Source: Lampris incognitus
Lineage: Eukaryota; Chordata; Actinopteri; Lampriformes; Lampridae
Assembly (NCBI RefSeq): GCF_029633865.1
Contig: NC_079224.1
Coordinates: 22,386,404-22,450,403, forward strand
Direction: 5' to 3'
DNA: 64,000 nt
Under the pieces are notes generated by a model. The model did not search any database. It was not told where the DNA came from and was given only the letters and a program-made list of their open reading frames with translations. Both the position numbers and the translations under genes were made by a program. Of this stretch, positions 46,772 to 58,505 are shown in pieces (the first letter of the stretch is position 1; each line of letters begins with the position of its first letter).

Positions 46772-47392
46772 CTATTGCGAGCTTGGCCGAGTCGAGGCGT
46801 CGGGCCGGGCGTAAACTGGGGGGCCCACTGTGGTGATATGATGTTCCACGCCGCGCTTGGCCACCGCCGAGGAGAAGGTGGGTGTGGTGAGCTCGGGGAA
46901 ATTTGCGAGCAGGCGTTGGTATGGATCCCCGGTGGAGAGTGTGTTAGCGAGGCACAGCGCTCCAGCCCCCCCAAGCGTGCAGGGGTATGACGCAAAAGAG
47001 ACGGCATCAATCACGCGACAGTTTTTAACATCCACCAGCAGGTTGAAAGCACAGAGGAAATCCGCACCTAGGAGCGGGGTGGATACAGCAGCCATCACAA
47101 AGTCCCAGCCGAAACGTCGGCCGCCAAAACACACGTCCACATGTCTGATACCGTACGTCCGAATGGACGTGCCGTTGGCGACGTCCATCTGGGGGCCGTG
47201 ACTGTCGGTCATCGTGTCCACAGCTTGTGCTGGTAGTATGCTGCGTTGAGCGCCAGAGTCAACCAGCAGCCGCCGGCCCGACAAGGAGTCTCTGATGAAC
47301 AACAGCTTGCAGTCACGGCCGGCGCCCATAGCCGTTAACGAGCGCCGGCCTTGGCGTTTCCCTGAACCCTGTAACTGCAGGGTTTGCGACAC
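46772..47392 (-). pseudogene. Aspartic protease of element 2
   Basis: Contains LLVDSGAQRSILPAQ (active-site DSG) and LLGADFLCAFNLLVDV. It lies in a frame different from the 3' part of gag and overlaps it. The sequence continues without the correct frame into the reverse transcriptase. Confidence 0.8.
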
Positions 47393-48083
47393 TGTTTTGC
47401 TTTTGCCCCAAACCTGGCATGGTAATAACAGAGCCCGTCGTCAGGTTGGCGGCGGGCTGTCACCGCAGCCGCGGTGTCCATATAGTCGTACACAGGTGGT
47501 GGTGGGGTGGTCTTGTGGGGTAGCAGGGCATGCACAAACTGTTGCCCGTTGGCCAGGAAAACCCTGTCTGCTTCAGCAGCCAGAGAACGGTAGTCCTTGG
47601 AGGCGGCGAGAGGAGAACTGGCCAGTGCTGTGCTACAGGTGCGGGGAGCTGCCTCAGAAAAATGTGTGTGAAAAGAAAGGCCGGATCAGCCGATCCCAGC
47701 ACAGACAGCATTTTTTCCATTAACTCAGACGGTTTGCCGTCGCCGAGGCCATTCGGGGACAGTAAACGGTCTGCCTTCTCCAGCTCCGACAGTTCAAATA
47801 GCTTCAGGAGGAATGTCTTTATAGCATCGTACTTGCCAGCAGCTGGCGGAGCTTCCAACAGTGTCATTGCTCGCGCCGTTGTCGATGCGTCTAACGCCGC
47901 CACTACGTAGAAGTACTGCGTTGCATCCTGCGTTATCCCTCTCAGCTGGAACTGGGCTTCCACATGTTGAAACCACGGCCGTGGATTATGCTGCCAAAAG
48001 TCGGGTAGCTTCACGGTAGCGGCATAAATGCTAGCGTTAGCAATAGCCATGTTGTTAGCACCGGCGTCGTCGTTGTCAGACAT
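47335..48083 (-). pseudogene. gag of element 2 (frameshifted) with a C-H-C-C motif
   Basis: ATG at 48083 opens MSDNDDAGANNMAIANAS and a capsid-like region with FWQHNPRPWFQHVEAQF and LRQLPAPVAQHW. A frameshift near 47600 leads to a second frame ending with CYYHARFGAKAKQCRKPC, again C-x2-H-x9-C-x3-C. It is homologous to the gag at 32592-33374, with moderate divergence, so the two elements are separate subfamilies. Confidence 0.8.
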
Positions 48084-48101
48084 ACTCGTATTAGTAGTTC
48101 G

Positions 48102-48119
48102 ATCACGTCGGGGTCACCA
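48102..48119 (-). other. Primer binding site (tRNA-Trp), element 2
   Basis: On the coding strand it reads TGGTGACCCCGACGTGAT, one base inside the 5' LTR. All 18 bases match the complement of the vertebrate tRNA-Trp 3' end as I know it from tRNA-Trp-primed retroelements. Confidence 0.88.
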
Positions 48120-48120
48120 A

Positions 48121-48329
48121 TGTGGGGTTAGAAAACAACGAGACACGAGACGTGAGAGTAGACGTAGTCGAGGTAGTTTACTAGCTCCAACTTAGCATGT
48201 CATACATTCGACAACGACACTGAACTGTGAACCGGAAGCGGAAGTGCATTATCTGACCCCTCGCCTCTTCCCTTAAAGGTACACCGTCCTCTTAGGTGAA
48301 TGTCTTTCGTTATATAGATGTGGGTCACC

Positions 48330-48332
<3 letters not shown>
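48121..48332 (-). repeat. LTR (5') of Ty3/gypsy element 2
   Basis: 212 bp, TGTGGGGTTAG...GTCACCACA, partner of 44639-44842. It contains the CGGAAG duplication (CCGGAAGCGGAAGTG). Confidence 0.9.
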
Positions 48333-48386
<54 letters not shown>

Positions 48387-48387
48387 A

Positions 48388-48418
<31 letters not shown>

Positions 48419-48513
48419 GTGTGTGTGTATGTGTGTGTGTGTATATATATATACATACACACACACTGGCGAAACTCCTCACTGAGAGCAGGATAAGCGG
48501 TTTGGATAATGAA

Positions 48514-48552
<39 letters not shown>
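48333..48552. repeat. (AT)n/(GT)n microsatellite cluster with a SINE scrap
   Basis: AT arrays at 48333-48370 and 48517-48551, GT arrays at 48371-48443. Between them is a short chimera: CTGGCGAAACTCCTCACTG from SINE family A joined to AGAGCAGGATAAGCGGTTT from the other SINE tail (48467-48505). Confidence 0.85.
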
Positions 48553-48554
<2 letters not shown>

Positions 48555-49024
48555 CTGACAACAACACAAGGCACAAGGAAGATAAGCTTTTATTGATTCA
48601 AACCAGAAACCATAATGCCACAAAAGTCATTTTATGATGTTAACCACACTACCTTTTTGTGTTGCAATGGGTTACGGGGTCAAATATTACCAGTACAATG
48701 GGCTGTGGGAAATGTTTTATAGATAATATAGTCATGTTGTTTTGGTCTCCAATACCCAGTAAAATACAAACAAACGGCATATATAATAAATGAGTAAAGC
48801 TGACTGCTTTTGCAAACCATAGACAGGATGTTGAACCTTTCGGGGTTTTCTCATGTATCATTCATATGAATAGCAAGTGGTTTCCCATACAGGAAGTATA
48901 CTCGTAGGACATACTATATATATATATACACACATACCTTAAGCTTCAACAAATGACGGGTTAAAACGGCAGAGAGTAACTTGTGACCTGCTGTTACGTA
49001 TATGCCAAGTGCAGAAAGAACAGC
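48553..49024. other. Upstream region of the rgs18-like gene
   Basis: No coding feature. A short TA repeat lies at 48915-48930. The promoter and any 5' untranslated exon of the downstream gene may be here, but no motif is distinctive. Confidence 0.35.
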
Positions 49025-50830
49025 ATGGAAACGCTTGTTTTTCTATTTCCTCAATTCAACTTTTTGGCCCCAAAGGAGGAAGCATATTTCAAAATGTTCA
49101 GTCCAGAAAACTTGCAGGCAACAAGAATGAAAGACGACGCTACCAGGTCAGTAAATGCAACTTAAAACACATTTTCAAATCTTGATTTGGAAAGAGATTA
49201 ATGCAATTTTTTTGGTCTTTTAACCATACTTAAACAGCTTCACTATTCTCATTGGTGTTAATATCTACCGATGCAAATTTCTGTCCAAACAGTGTTGGCA
49301 TTAGTTTCTCACCTTATATATCTGCAACCAGTACATTGCTATTGCACTCATTTTAACTTCGATGTGTTTTTATTTACAACTCACATCGCTCATGTTGTAA
49401 ACAGATGGCAAAAGCTTTTTGTTTTTCCTACACGCTGTAGTCAAGTCAAGTCAATTTTATTTGTATCGCCTAATATCACAAATTACAAATTTGCCCCAGC
49501 AGGCTTTGTTGTGCCTTGTCTTGGGCTGATGAGAAACAATAATATCTGACAATATTTGAGGGCGCTAGACTTCACAAAGAGACTAATATCACCATCTCAA
49601 CCACGTATTGTCTCTACTGCCCATTGTGGAAACATGTGCACCCTCAGTCGCGTTATCTTACCAACATAAGGAGGAGCCAAAAGAGCAGCTCGTTTTGTAG
49701 GTTGCGAAATCCACCACTTTCTAAATGTCTATGAGTCAAAATGCTCCGATGAAGTGTGAAAAGTGTTTCTGTAACCTAGCTGCAACTGTGCATATGGCAC
49801 ATGAGACGTGTTTTTCCTCTCTGCAGACTGAAAGACAAGGAGAGAAAGAGTAGACTAAGCCTCTTTCTAACCAAGTCGGGCTCGCATGAAAACGTCAGCC
49901 CTGATAAAAGGACCAACACAGCATCCAACAAGTGAGGCAGCGTCCAACACTTTCATTTCATCTGCAATATTGTTCTACCCTCACTTTCCAAGTAGTCCCA
50001 TAGATTGCACTGAATAAATGATAGGGAGCCTATACTCTGCTTACAAAAAAAGACAAGCATCCAAAGTAGTTTTGCAGCATCATTAGGGCAGAGCTTACAA
50101 AATGTCTGACTTTTGCAGTATCTCACTGGAGGCAGCTTTGAAATGGAGCGATTCCTTTGAAGAACTTCTGAAGCACCCAGGTTAGATTGAAGCCCGAAAT
50201 CTCTCAACCCATTGTGGTAAATTGCTTTGCAAAACAGTTTGTTCTATTCTCAGGCCGTTTGCTCCCTTTGAATGGAAAACTGGAATTCTGAGGGTGGAAT
50301 TTGAACTGGAGTGTCGTCGGGGCGATAAATAGTTAATAGGCAAAATGTAGAAAGGGTTTCACTACATGTTTTTATGCTGCTTGGCGTGGCGCAGATAGGA
50401 ATACAAGAGTGCTCAACTTCCTCTTGACTGTGTTTAGTAGCAGTTCCTTGCCACCTATTTTTAGGATGCATGTGGTCCACTTAGAGCATGTAATATGGTA
50501 AAAATGGTGAAGGTTTCACCATCGTTCAATCTTCATGTCCACCCTTAAGTTCTGAAAGGTTTAAATATATTTGAAGTGATTGTACATATGGGAATATTTA
50601 AATATTTTTGCATGGTGAGATGGGAAATGGATAGACAATGTCTCTCCCCTTCCTCTGATACAGGTGGGGTGGAAATGTTCTCTCAGTTTCTCAGGACTGA
50701 GTTCAGTGAGGAGAACATCGAGTTCTGGCTGGCCTGTGAGGAATACAAGAACATTGACACCGAAACCAAGCTGTTATCCAAAGCCAAGTATATTTACACC
50801 ATCTTTATTGAGACAGATGCCCCAAAGGAG
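49025..50830 (+). CDS. rgs18: RGS-domain protein, rgs18-like (5' four coding exons)
   Basis: Exons: 49025-49146, 49827-49931, 50119-50180 and 50664-50830, with GT/AG introns and matching phases (2, 2, 1, then 0 at 50830). The start METLVFLFPQFNF and the block KDKERKSRLSLFL resemble the RGS18 N-terminus (MET-L-F, then KEK-R-RLSLL). LEAALKWSDSFEELLKHPGG and FLRTEFSEENIEFWLACEEY open the RGS domain, and IETDAPKEV ends the fourth exon. RGS proteins of this R4 group speed GTP hydrolysis on Gi/Gq alpha subunits at the membrane. An in-frame ATG at 48983 is a less likely start. The last exon, with the second half of the domain, is not found. Family is certain; the rgs18 assignment is likely but could be a neighbour paralogue. 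Confidence 0.8.
49438..49510. repeat. Interspersed repeat block (TCAAGTCAAGTCA type), short copy
   Basis: Same sequence type as 23838-23990 (AAGTCAAGTCAATTTTATTT ... ATCACAAATTACAAATTTG), within the first intron of the RGS gene. Confidence 0.6.
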
Positions 50831-51044
50831 GTAGGATTAAGATGTCATATTGTATGATGCAATACAAAACACAACTTTATTGTCAGATTCTGCTGAAATG
50901 TGCTTTGCCGTTCTATTTTAAACAGTACGCAAAACATTTTCACAAATAGTAGAATGCACATCTGAACACAGTGCACATTTTGACAACTGACATCAGCTTT
51001 GTCCAATGGGAATTATGCTGTAATACAAGGTTAAAGATGTGGAG
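50831..51044 (+). other. Start of a long RGS intron
   Basis: Begins with the splice donor GTAGGA. No further RGS coding sequence is visible before the SINE. Confidence 0.6.
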
Positions 51045-51485
51045 CTGGGTCTGGGTGGTGTGGGGGTCCATTCCGTTGCCTACCAACAAAGGGATCGCCA
51101 GTTCAAATCCCCGTGTTACCTCGGGCTTGGTCGGGCGTCCCTACAGATACAATTGGCCGTGCTTGCGGGTGGGAAGCCGGATGTGGGTCTGTGTCCTGGT
51201 CGCTGCACTAGCGCCTCCTCTGGTCGGTCAGGGCACCTGTTCGGGGGGAAGGGGAACTGGGGGGAATAGCGTGATCCTCCCATGCGCTACGTCCCGCTGG
51301 CGAAACTCCTCACTGTCAGGTGAAAAGAAGCAGCTGGCGACTCCACGTTTATCGGAGGAGGCATGTGGTAGTCTGCAGCCCTCCCCGGATCGGCAGAGGG
51401 GCTGGCAGAGCAATCGGGACGGCTCAGAGGAGTGGGGTAATTGGCCGGATACAGTTGGAAAGGGGAAAAAAAGGGGGGGAGGGTC
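51045..51485 (+). repeat. SINE family A, copy 7, in the RGS intron
   Basis: Starts GGTCTGGGTGGTGTGGGGGT and has CCAGTTCAAATCCCCG in the B-box position. The complete body ends in a GGAAAGGGGAAAAAAAGGGG tail. Confidence 0.85.
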
Positions 51486-51573
51486 AAACCCAGTGGTCTG
51501 GCATTTGTTTGAAGGCTTATGTGTCATGTGATATATTTGTATCATTGTAATAGTAGTGGACAATTCCTGAAGT

Positions 51574-51773
51574 NNNNNNNNNNNNNNNNNNNNNNNNNNN
51601 NNNNNNNNNNNNNNNNNNNNNNNNNNNNNNNNNNNNNNNNNNNNNNNNNNNNNNNNNNNNNNNNNNNNNNNNNNNNNNNNNNNNNNNNNNNNNNNNNNNN
51701 NNNNNNNNNNNNNNNNNNNNNNNNNNNNNNNNNNNNNNNNNNNNNNNNNNNNNNNNNNNNNNNNNNNNNNNNN
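51574..51773. other. Assembly gap (200 N)
   Basis: Exactly 200 undetermined bases, a typical placeholder length. It hides the outer end and target site of the second Academ-like element, and possibly genomic sequence of unknown length. Open frames running through it are meaningless. Confidence 0.98.
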
Positions 51774-54700
51774 GCAAAACTTACTTATAATTTTTGAAAG
51801 GATCCATGTCTGTAGATGATATTTTGGTATGATAACCATTCCTGAGTGGCAGCTGTATCACAGTTATCAGCTCATGAAGTTAACTACCCTCTAAAGTAAA
51901 TTGCATTTTAGACGCTGGTGCATATCCTGGTTAGCCTCATGGTCAGGACATTTTTCAATGTTCTATAATATTGTCTTTGGTATCATTTAAAGGAGACCTT
52001 CTTAGCTTTCATTCAAGCCCTGTTGTGGATATTTCTCACAAATATAGAGGTCACTTGAGCTCTTCAACCCGTCAATAACACACATCTTTCTGCAATGTTC
52101 GCCTAAACTATATACTTTCTTTTAGCCCTGTGGCATCTAGGAATATCAGGGACACAAAACACAAAAACTGGAATACTCACAGGACTGTAAAGATTCAGGA
52201 AATGTATAATATACCCATACTATTTCATTGTGTGAGGTGATTGTGAACCTTAAATTAGAAGGGCATTATTACTAAGAAACTAACTAGACCAAAGCCAGTT
52301 AGTCCATGGGTCAGACCAGATATCGATATCACCCAAGGTGACACAACTTCACTGGTGCCATTTTATTTGGTACACTAACAGAAGTAAAATAATACATGAT
52401 AACCTTTCCAAATGAGCAGCTATTTCATTTTTCTTTCAGGAAACCTGTTTCTGTGCCTCTCACGATTGTGTATTTGCCCAGATTTTTACAAATATAGCAT
52501 TTCAACACCCCTGGTACTGATTAGCCTAGCTTAAACTCTGGGACAGTTCTTAGTTGGCCAACAACCAAGGATAACCAGTACTGTGTACTTCCATTCATTG
52601 TGCTAAGCTATGCTAACGTGCAGCCAGATAGCTTTCTACTAAACACATATAGAGGAAACTGGTATCTATCTTCTTGTCTCACTCTGGAGAAGATTGTAAG
52701 CTAATTTCCCATAATGTTAGCATGTTCTTTTAATGTATATGTTAATATGATTAGTTAAAGTGGCTACGAGGAACTTTCATCTTGTGTTGATTTTAGCGGC
52801 CTCATGTGGACAAAATACAGCTGTTGCATAGCAACTAGGTAATGTATCTATTTGTGGCTATGTAAGATAAATAATGGTAATATGACGCTGGTGAAGCAAA
52901 GTAAACTTTGTTTTAGTAGTGTTCATACACCTAAGTTACATGTATTTGTTTGTATGTGGCAGGTGAAAACTGACTGAATATGGCCACTGGTGAACAAGCA
53001 AGTTTTTACCCAATACCAAAGCGCCCACGGGTGGAGTGCATTATCCACTGTTCTGATGATACAGATAAGCTGGTTTCACTACAAAGTGTCGACTCATGGA
53101 GAACTCTGCTCAGGGCAGCTCAGATACGAAATCATGCACCAGTTTTGAAACTGGCAAAAGACATTCCTGAGGGACAGATTCCAGCAATCTACTACCACAG
53201 AAAGTGTCGCAGTATCTTCACTATGAAGCAAATTCTTGATGGCCTCCTTGCAAAAGAAAAGAAAAGTTGTGTCTCTGCTGAAGAGAAACAATCTAAGAGA
53301 GGAGCTCGACATGCTCCAAGTACATCTAGGACTTATGATGCAGAGTGCATATTTTGTCAGAAAAACAGCAAATATTCCAAGAGACAGAATACGAGAGAAG
53401 TACTGGTGCAGTGTCGAGAACTGCGAGCTGATGCAAAGATCAGGAGTGCAGCCACAAAGAAAAGGGACAGCAGAATCCTTGCCATTGTGAGTAGAGACCT
53501 TGTAGCAGCTGAAGGGCACTACCACAGGTCATGCTATAGACTTTACACCAAAGAAGAGGTTTCCAAAGGAGAGGTTGCCAGCAATGAAGATGATGATGCT
53601 GCAGCCCAGTATGAAGCTGCTGTGAATAAGGCATACAATGAGCTGTTCCTCTTCATCAGGATGGAGCTTTTTGGCAATCCTCAAGTGATGACAATGACTG
53701 ATCTCTCTTCTAGACTGGTAGCTTCAATGAACTCCCAAGGCATTGCCCAAGTCAAGGAATCAACCAAGAAGCACATAAGGCGAAACCTGGAGAGTGAGTT
53801 TGCTGGAGCCTTGCAGATATTCCCTGATGAGAAAGGAAAATTCCTCCTCTATCCCGATAACTTGTCCATGAGGGAACTTGCCAAAGAAAATCAGTCTCTC
53901 AAAAGGGAGCTGCAGACCCTGAAAAGTGTCAGTGCACAAGATGTTATAGCCAAAGCAGCCATCAAATTGAGAGCAGACATTAAAAGTCAAGATGTTCCTC
54001 AAACCTGGCCGCCTGAAGTCAGACCAGAAGCAGAATGTCCTACCATTCCAGAGTCGCTCATTATCTTCCTGTACTCTCTACTCACAGGCTCAAATGATCC
54101 TGATCATGCATCCCAGAGAGTGCAGTGCCTTCTGCAGTCATTTGGCCATGACATAGTATATGCAGTGACATGTGGAAATACCAAGCCTTCCAAGCACATT
54201 GTTCTGCCATTCAGTGTCAAATCGTTGACAGGAAATGTAGAGTTGATAAACATCCTCAACCGACTTGGTCACAGTGTGTCCTATTCACATATGGAAGAGA
54301 TCAACACTGCCCTGTGTCTCCAGAAACTCTCATCATCAGGGAGTGGCATTGCCCTTCCAGCTAACATCCATCCTGGCATATTCACAACTTTAGCCTGGGA
54401 CAATATCGACCGTCTTGAAGAAACTGTCAGTGATGAGGGAACATCTCACAGAGTCAATGGGATTGCTGTGCAAGCAAAGCCAGTCAACCCACTTCCTGTC
54501 CAACCCATGCCCACTGTTCCCAAAACAAAGAAGAAAAGCATTGATGGACCCCCACCAATGTTACCAACTTACAATGCTGGACAACGGGTAGGGCCACCAC
54601 AAAGCAAAAAGTCAGATGCCGATACTGCAGCCAATACTAAGCTTGCCAGAGAGAAAAACCTTCTTTGGGTCCTAGCACGCATGTCACAACAAGAAGAACA

Positions 54701-57624
54701 GTCAGTCAGCAGCTGGACAGGCTTCAACATCCTGACTCGAGGAGAGATGACGGTCATCCCCGACAATATAGGCTATCTGCCTACCATCAATGCTCAGCGA
54801 CACAAATGTCTACTGTCAACGAGGTGCTTAACCAGTCACTGAGCATCATGCAGTGCTTAGGCCTGAGGAAGATTGTCTGTGTCTTTGACCAAGCCCTGTA
54901 TGCGAAGGCTGTCGAGATCACATGGAAACACCATGACAAGTTCCATGATATCATCGTTAGGCTTGGGGTATTCCACACCATCTGCACACTGCTGGCAATA
55001 ATAGGAAAGCGTTTCCAAGATGCTGGACTCAAAGACCTCTGCAATGAGTCTGGCATGATTGCAGAAGGCTCAATTGCTGGTGTTATGGATGGCCGCAAGT
55101 ACAACAGGGCAGTACGACTACACAAGCTCCTGTATGAGGCTCTCATGCGACTGACCTTGAATGGTTTCCTGTCCTGGTTGGAAGAAACTCACAGGAATTA
55201 CATGGTTCACCTGAATGAGACACTGAAGACCATTGACAGCCTTGGGAAAGAAGTCTCACAACATGCTTTGACGGAGGTCCTCGAGAACAGCTCTTGTACA
55301 CGCATCATGGATCTATTTGAAGTCTACCATGAGTTCCTTAGAGGTGGAAACGGCAGCCTCTCGAACTTCTGGATGTCCTATTTGGACATGGTTGAAATCT
55401 TGTTGGGGCTCATCCGAGCATCCAGAGAGGGAGACTGGATGCTACACTTGGCTAGCATTCGAGCAATGATCCCATGGTGCTTTGCTTATGACAGGATGAA
55501 TTATGCACGCTACCTCCCCTACTACTACGCCCAGATGTCTGAGCTGCCCATCACACACCCAGATGTGTACACAGAATTCATGGAAGGAGGCTTCTCAGTC
55601 CAACTGGGCTCCACCAATCCCTTTGGCCGAATCCCTGTTGACCAAGCTATAGAAGAAATGGTGAACAAAGACACCCGAACAGCTGGAGGGACAAAGGGAT
55701 TCAGCTTGAAGCCAGGAGCTGTGACCAAATATTATCTCACAGCTGAGTATAGAAGCATGTACCTCAGACAGCTGAGAGACCTGACAGGTCAAGGCAGGTG
55801 CAAATGGTCTCATCCAGATCTACAGAGTCCAAGGATCAAGAGAGATGAAGCAGATGTCCAGTCTCTCATGGACCTTATGGAGAATAACTGGCTCAATCCT
55901 ATGTCCCCTGATGAGATTGATTTGGTTAGCCTCTCCACTGGCAACATGGCTCCACCTGATGTGACCATAGATCTCTTGAGAGCTCTTGAGAAAGGAGAAG
56001 AGGCCTACCAAGCATTCCAGCAAACAAGGTTAGATGCAGACCCACCACCTGTGAAATTCCACGACAAGATGACCAAGCAAAGTCTGAAAACATTCTCCAA
56101 TGTCAGCACAAAACAAGCTCATGGAAAGAAAGCACAGGATGTGGTTCTGAAGGCAGATAGAAACCTTTTCAGTCACATGATCCTGGTGGCTGAAAGCAGG
56201 AAGGTGAATCTGAAGGATGTCCTTGCCTACCCATTGGGCCCACTACCATGGGCACTGGCAAATGCTGATGGGTCCTTACGAAAAACAAACAAGGCTGCAC
56301 TTGCCAGAGAGCTTGAAAAGAATGTATCTCCTGCAGAAGACATCCCAATCCCATCTACTTCCATCATTGATGGGATGAGCCTGGTCCAAAAAATGAATGG
56401 CAACAACAAAACCTTTGCACAGGTGGCAGAGTCAGCCTTGACCCAGGTCCTCCATGAGGGAGCACAGAGTGGGAGGATTGATGTTGTTTTTGATGTCTAT
56501 CACCAGACTTCGATCAAAGATGCTGAACGACTGAACCGGGGTGGAGACATCACTCTCCAGTACAAGAATCTTGCAGGGGGACACCACGTCCAGCAGTGGA
56601 GAAAATTTCTGTGCAGTTCCTCCAACAAGACCAGTCTCATCAAGTTTCTGGTGGAAGAGTGGAAACTCCCACGATACAGAGCTATGCTGCATGGCAAGGT
56701 GTTGTACATGACCTGTGAGGAAACCTGCTACAAGTTGACAGAAGATGGGTGTGAGCAAGCAGCAGAACTGCACTCCACACATGAAGAAGCTGACACCCAT
56801 CTGCTCCTGCATGCACTGCATGCAGCAAATGCGGGCTCAAAGTCAGTTATCATCACAGCTGAGGACACTGATGTCATGGTGCTTTGTCTTGGCTTCCAGA
56901 AGGACATCACCTGTCCCATCTACCAGAAGTGTGGGACTCAGAACCGCACTCGGTTTGTCGACATCACCAAACTGGCAAGTTCACTTGGAGACAGCATCTG
57001 TGACAGCCTAATTGGCTTACATGCCTTCACAGGCTGCGACACTGTCAGTGCATTCGCTGGTCGAGGGAAGCTGAATGCCCTGAAGATAGTGAGAAAGCAC
57101 ACTTCCTGCCAAGAGACTTTTAGTCAACTGGGACAGACATGGAATGTGAGTGATGAGCTGTTCCAGAAAATTGAGCAGTTCACCTGTCGGATGTATGTTG
57201 CTAATAGCAGCACTGCTGAGGTGAACAAACTGCGTTACCAGTTCTTCTGCACCAAAAGGGGAGAGGTTGAGTCCAGCCAGCTGCCACCATGTAGAGACTG
57301 TCTCTTTATGCATGTTCAACGAGCCAACTATCAGGCAGCAATATGGAAGTGCTGTCTGAAGCTAACCCTGTGGTGCCAAGCCCTACTGAGTATGGATGGA
57401 CAGACGATGAAGGCAAGCTGGCCATTTACTGGATGCGCTCCCCACCTGCACCAGATGTGGTCTTGGAAATGCTAACATGCAAGTGTGTGCATTCATGCAA
57501 AATGCCAAGCTGCATGTGCCTGTCAAATGGACTTCCATGCACAGACATGTGCAGGTTACAGACCTGCAGTAACCAAAAACAGCAGGATGGTCCAGAACTG
57601 GACTTTGAACTTGGGGAGTCAGAT
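51774..57624 (+). mobile_element. Academ-like DNA transposon, copy 2 (inverted relative to copy 1)
   Basis: From GCAAAACTTACTTATAATTT the sequence matches the reverse complement of copy 1 almost base for base, through the terminal repeat (51774-52310), leader and gene. The outer tip lies in the gap. At 57624 the match stops after GAGTCAGAT, where a Ty3/gypsy LTR begins, so the last codons, 3' region and second terminal repeat are displaced beyond the window or lost. Confidence 0.85.
52980..57624 (+). pseudogene. Academ-like transposase, copy 2 (two frameshifts, 3' cut)
   Basis: It starts with the same ATG context as copy 1 and encodes the same modules. One base is missing near 54795 (GCTCAGCG against GCTCCAGCG in copy 1), and another near 57359 (CTGAAGCT against CTGCAGGCT). 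The acidic core (EDTDVMVLCLG, TGCDTVSAF) and the eight-cysteine module remain legible in the shifted frames. Scattered substitutions (for example I to T in GNTKPSK) distinguish it from copy 1. The final residues after ELGESD are replaced by LTR sequence. Confidence 0.85.
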
Positions 57625-58489
57625 TGTAGCACACTTGATAAGAATGACACTTACAAGGGCTGGTGTTTTTGTTGTTTTACTCCATCTGTCAAATAGACAT
57701 TACAGAGGACACGTTTTCAGAGCATGGCTAACTATACGAACGGCAACACTCATCTCCAATTTATACACAATAAGAGCACCAAATATATTCTTCCATAAAT
57801 TCACATTAGTCTAGCCTACCGCTAGCAAAGCTAAACAGTATATAACGTTACGGAACATGGGGGGATCAAAATAGCAACACACATAGGCCTACCTTCATAT
57901 TTACACAGTGTGGAGACACTAAACATAGTAAAGGGAGACTAATCACACATACAGACAATGTCAAAGCCAAGCTACAGAACAATGGGTTCAGACCGCGGGA
58001 GTTATGGCTAAGCTAACGTTAGCAACTCGCTAGCAATCTAGCTAACGTTAGCCAGTGATATGACGTTATCAAAATAAATATGAAAGTCCCTTCGTGGGTA
58101 TTTCTAATAGGCATCCATATCCCACCTACACATCATATTTAATCACCATCCTAATTCCATATGTCTAACTAGTCTGCTTACCTGTCAAATAGACATTACA
58201 GAGGACACGTTTTCAGAGCATGGCTAACTATACGAACGGCAACACTCATCTGACGACTCTACCCGAATGCCCCAGAGTGCACCGCGGGAGCCAGCACTAC
58301 GTCACACAGGCTAGAAGCAATTAACCTGCAGTGCCCTCCTGTGGCGATAACCGGCTATCACAACAACACAGCAGACAATTCTCCTCTTTACTAGTAGTGA
58401 GTGGTCAATGAAGGTAAGTATCTGAAATAGAAGGTAAGTATATAAAATAAAAAATAGATGGGGGGCTACTAAATCCCAAGTACCCCACA
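57625..58489 (-). repeat. LTR (3') of Ty3/gypsy element 3, with an internal duplication
   Basis: 865 bp, TGTAGCACAC...TACCCCACA, with TG/CA ends. The left edge is fixed by comparison with Academ-like copy 1. The right edge is inferred from the polypurine tract. About 70 bp (TGTCAAATAGACATTACAGA...AACACTCATCT) occur twice, at about 57688-57757 and 58184-58253, in direct orientation. Confidence 0.75.
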
Positions 58490-58505
58490 CTCTCCCCTCA
58501 AAAAG
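58490..58505 (-). other. Polypurine tract of element 3
   Basis: On the coding strand it reads CTTTTTGAGGGGAGAG directly before the LTR, fitting a plus-strand primer tract. Confidence 0.65.

Larger units (their letters stand above)
44639..48332 (-). mobile_element. Ty3/gypsy retrotransposon 2 (CsRn1-like), internally deleted
   Basis: LTRs at 44639-44842 and 48121-48332 bound a minus-strand gag-protease-reverse transcriptase-integrase order related to element 1. RNase H and the connection region are missing (junction near 46185-46235). The insertion is in AT-repeat DNA, so a target duplication cannot be verified. It cannot retrotranspose by itself. Confidence 0.85.

Noticed and set aside
51228..51839. 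Open frames crossing the run of N
   Set aside because: Undetermined bases cannot encode a supported protein.
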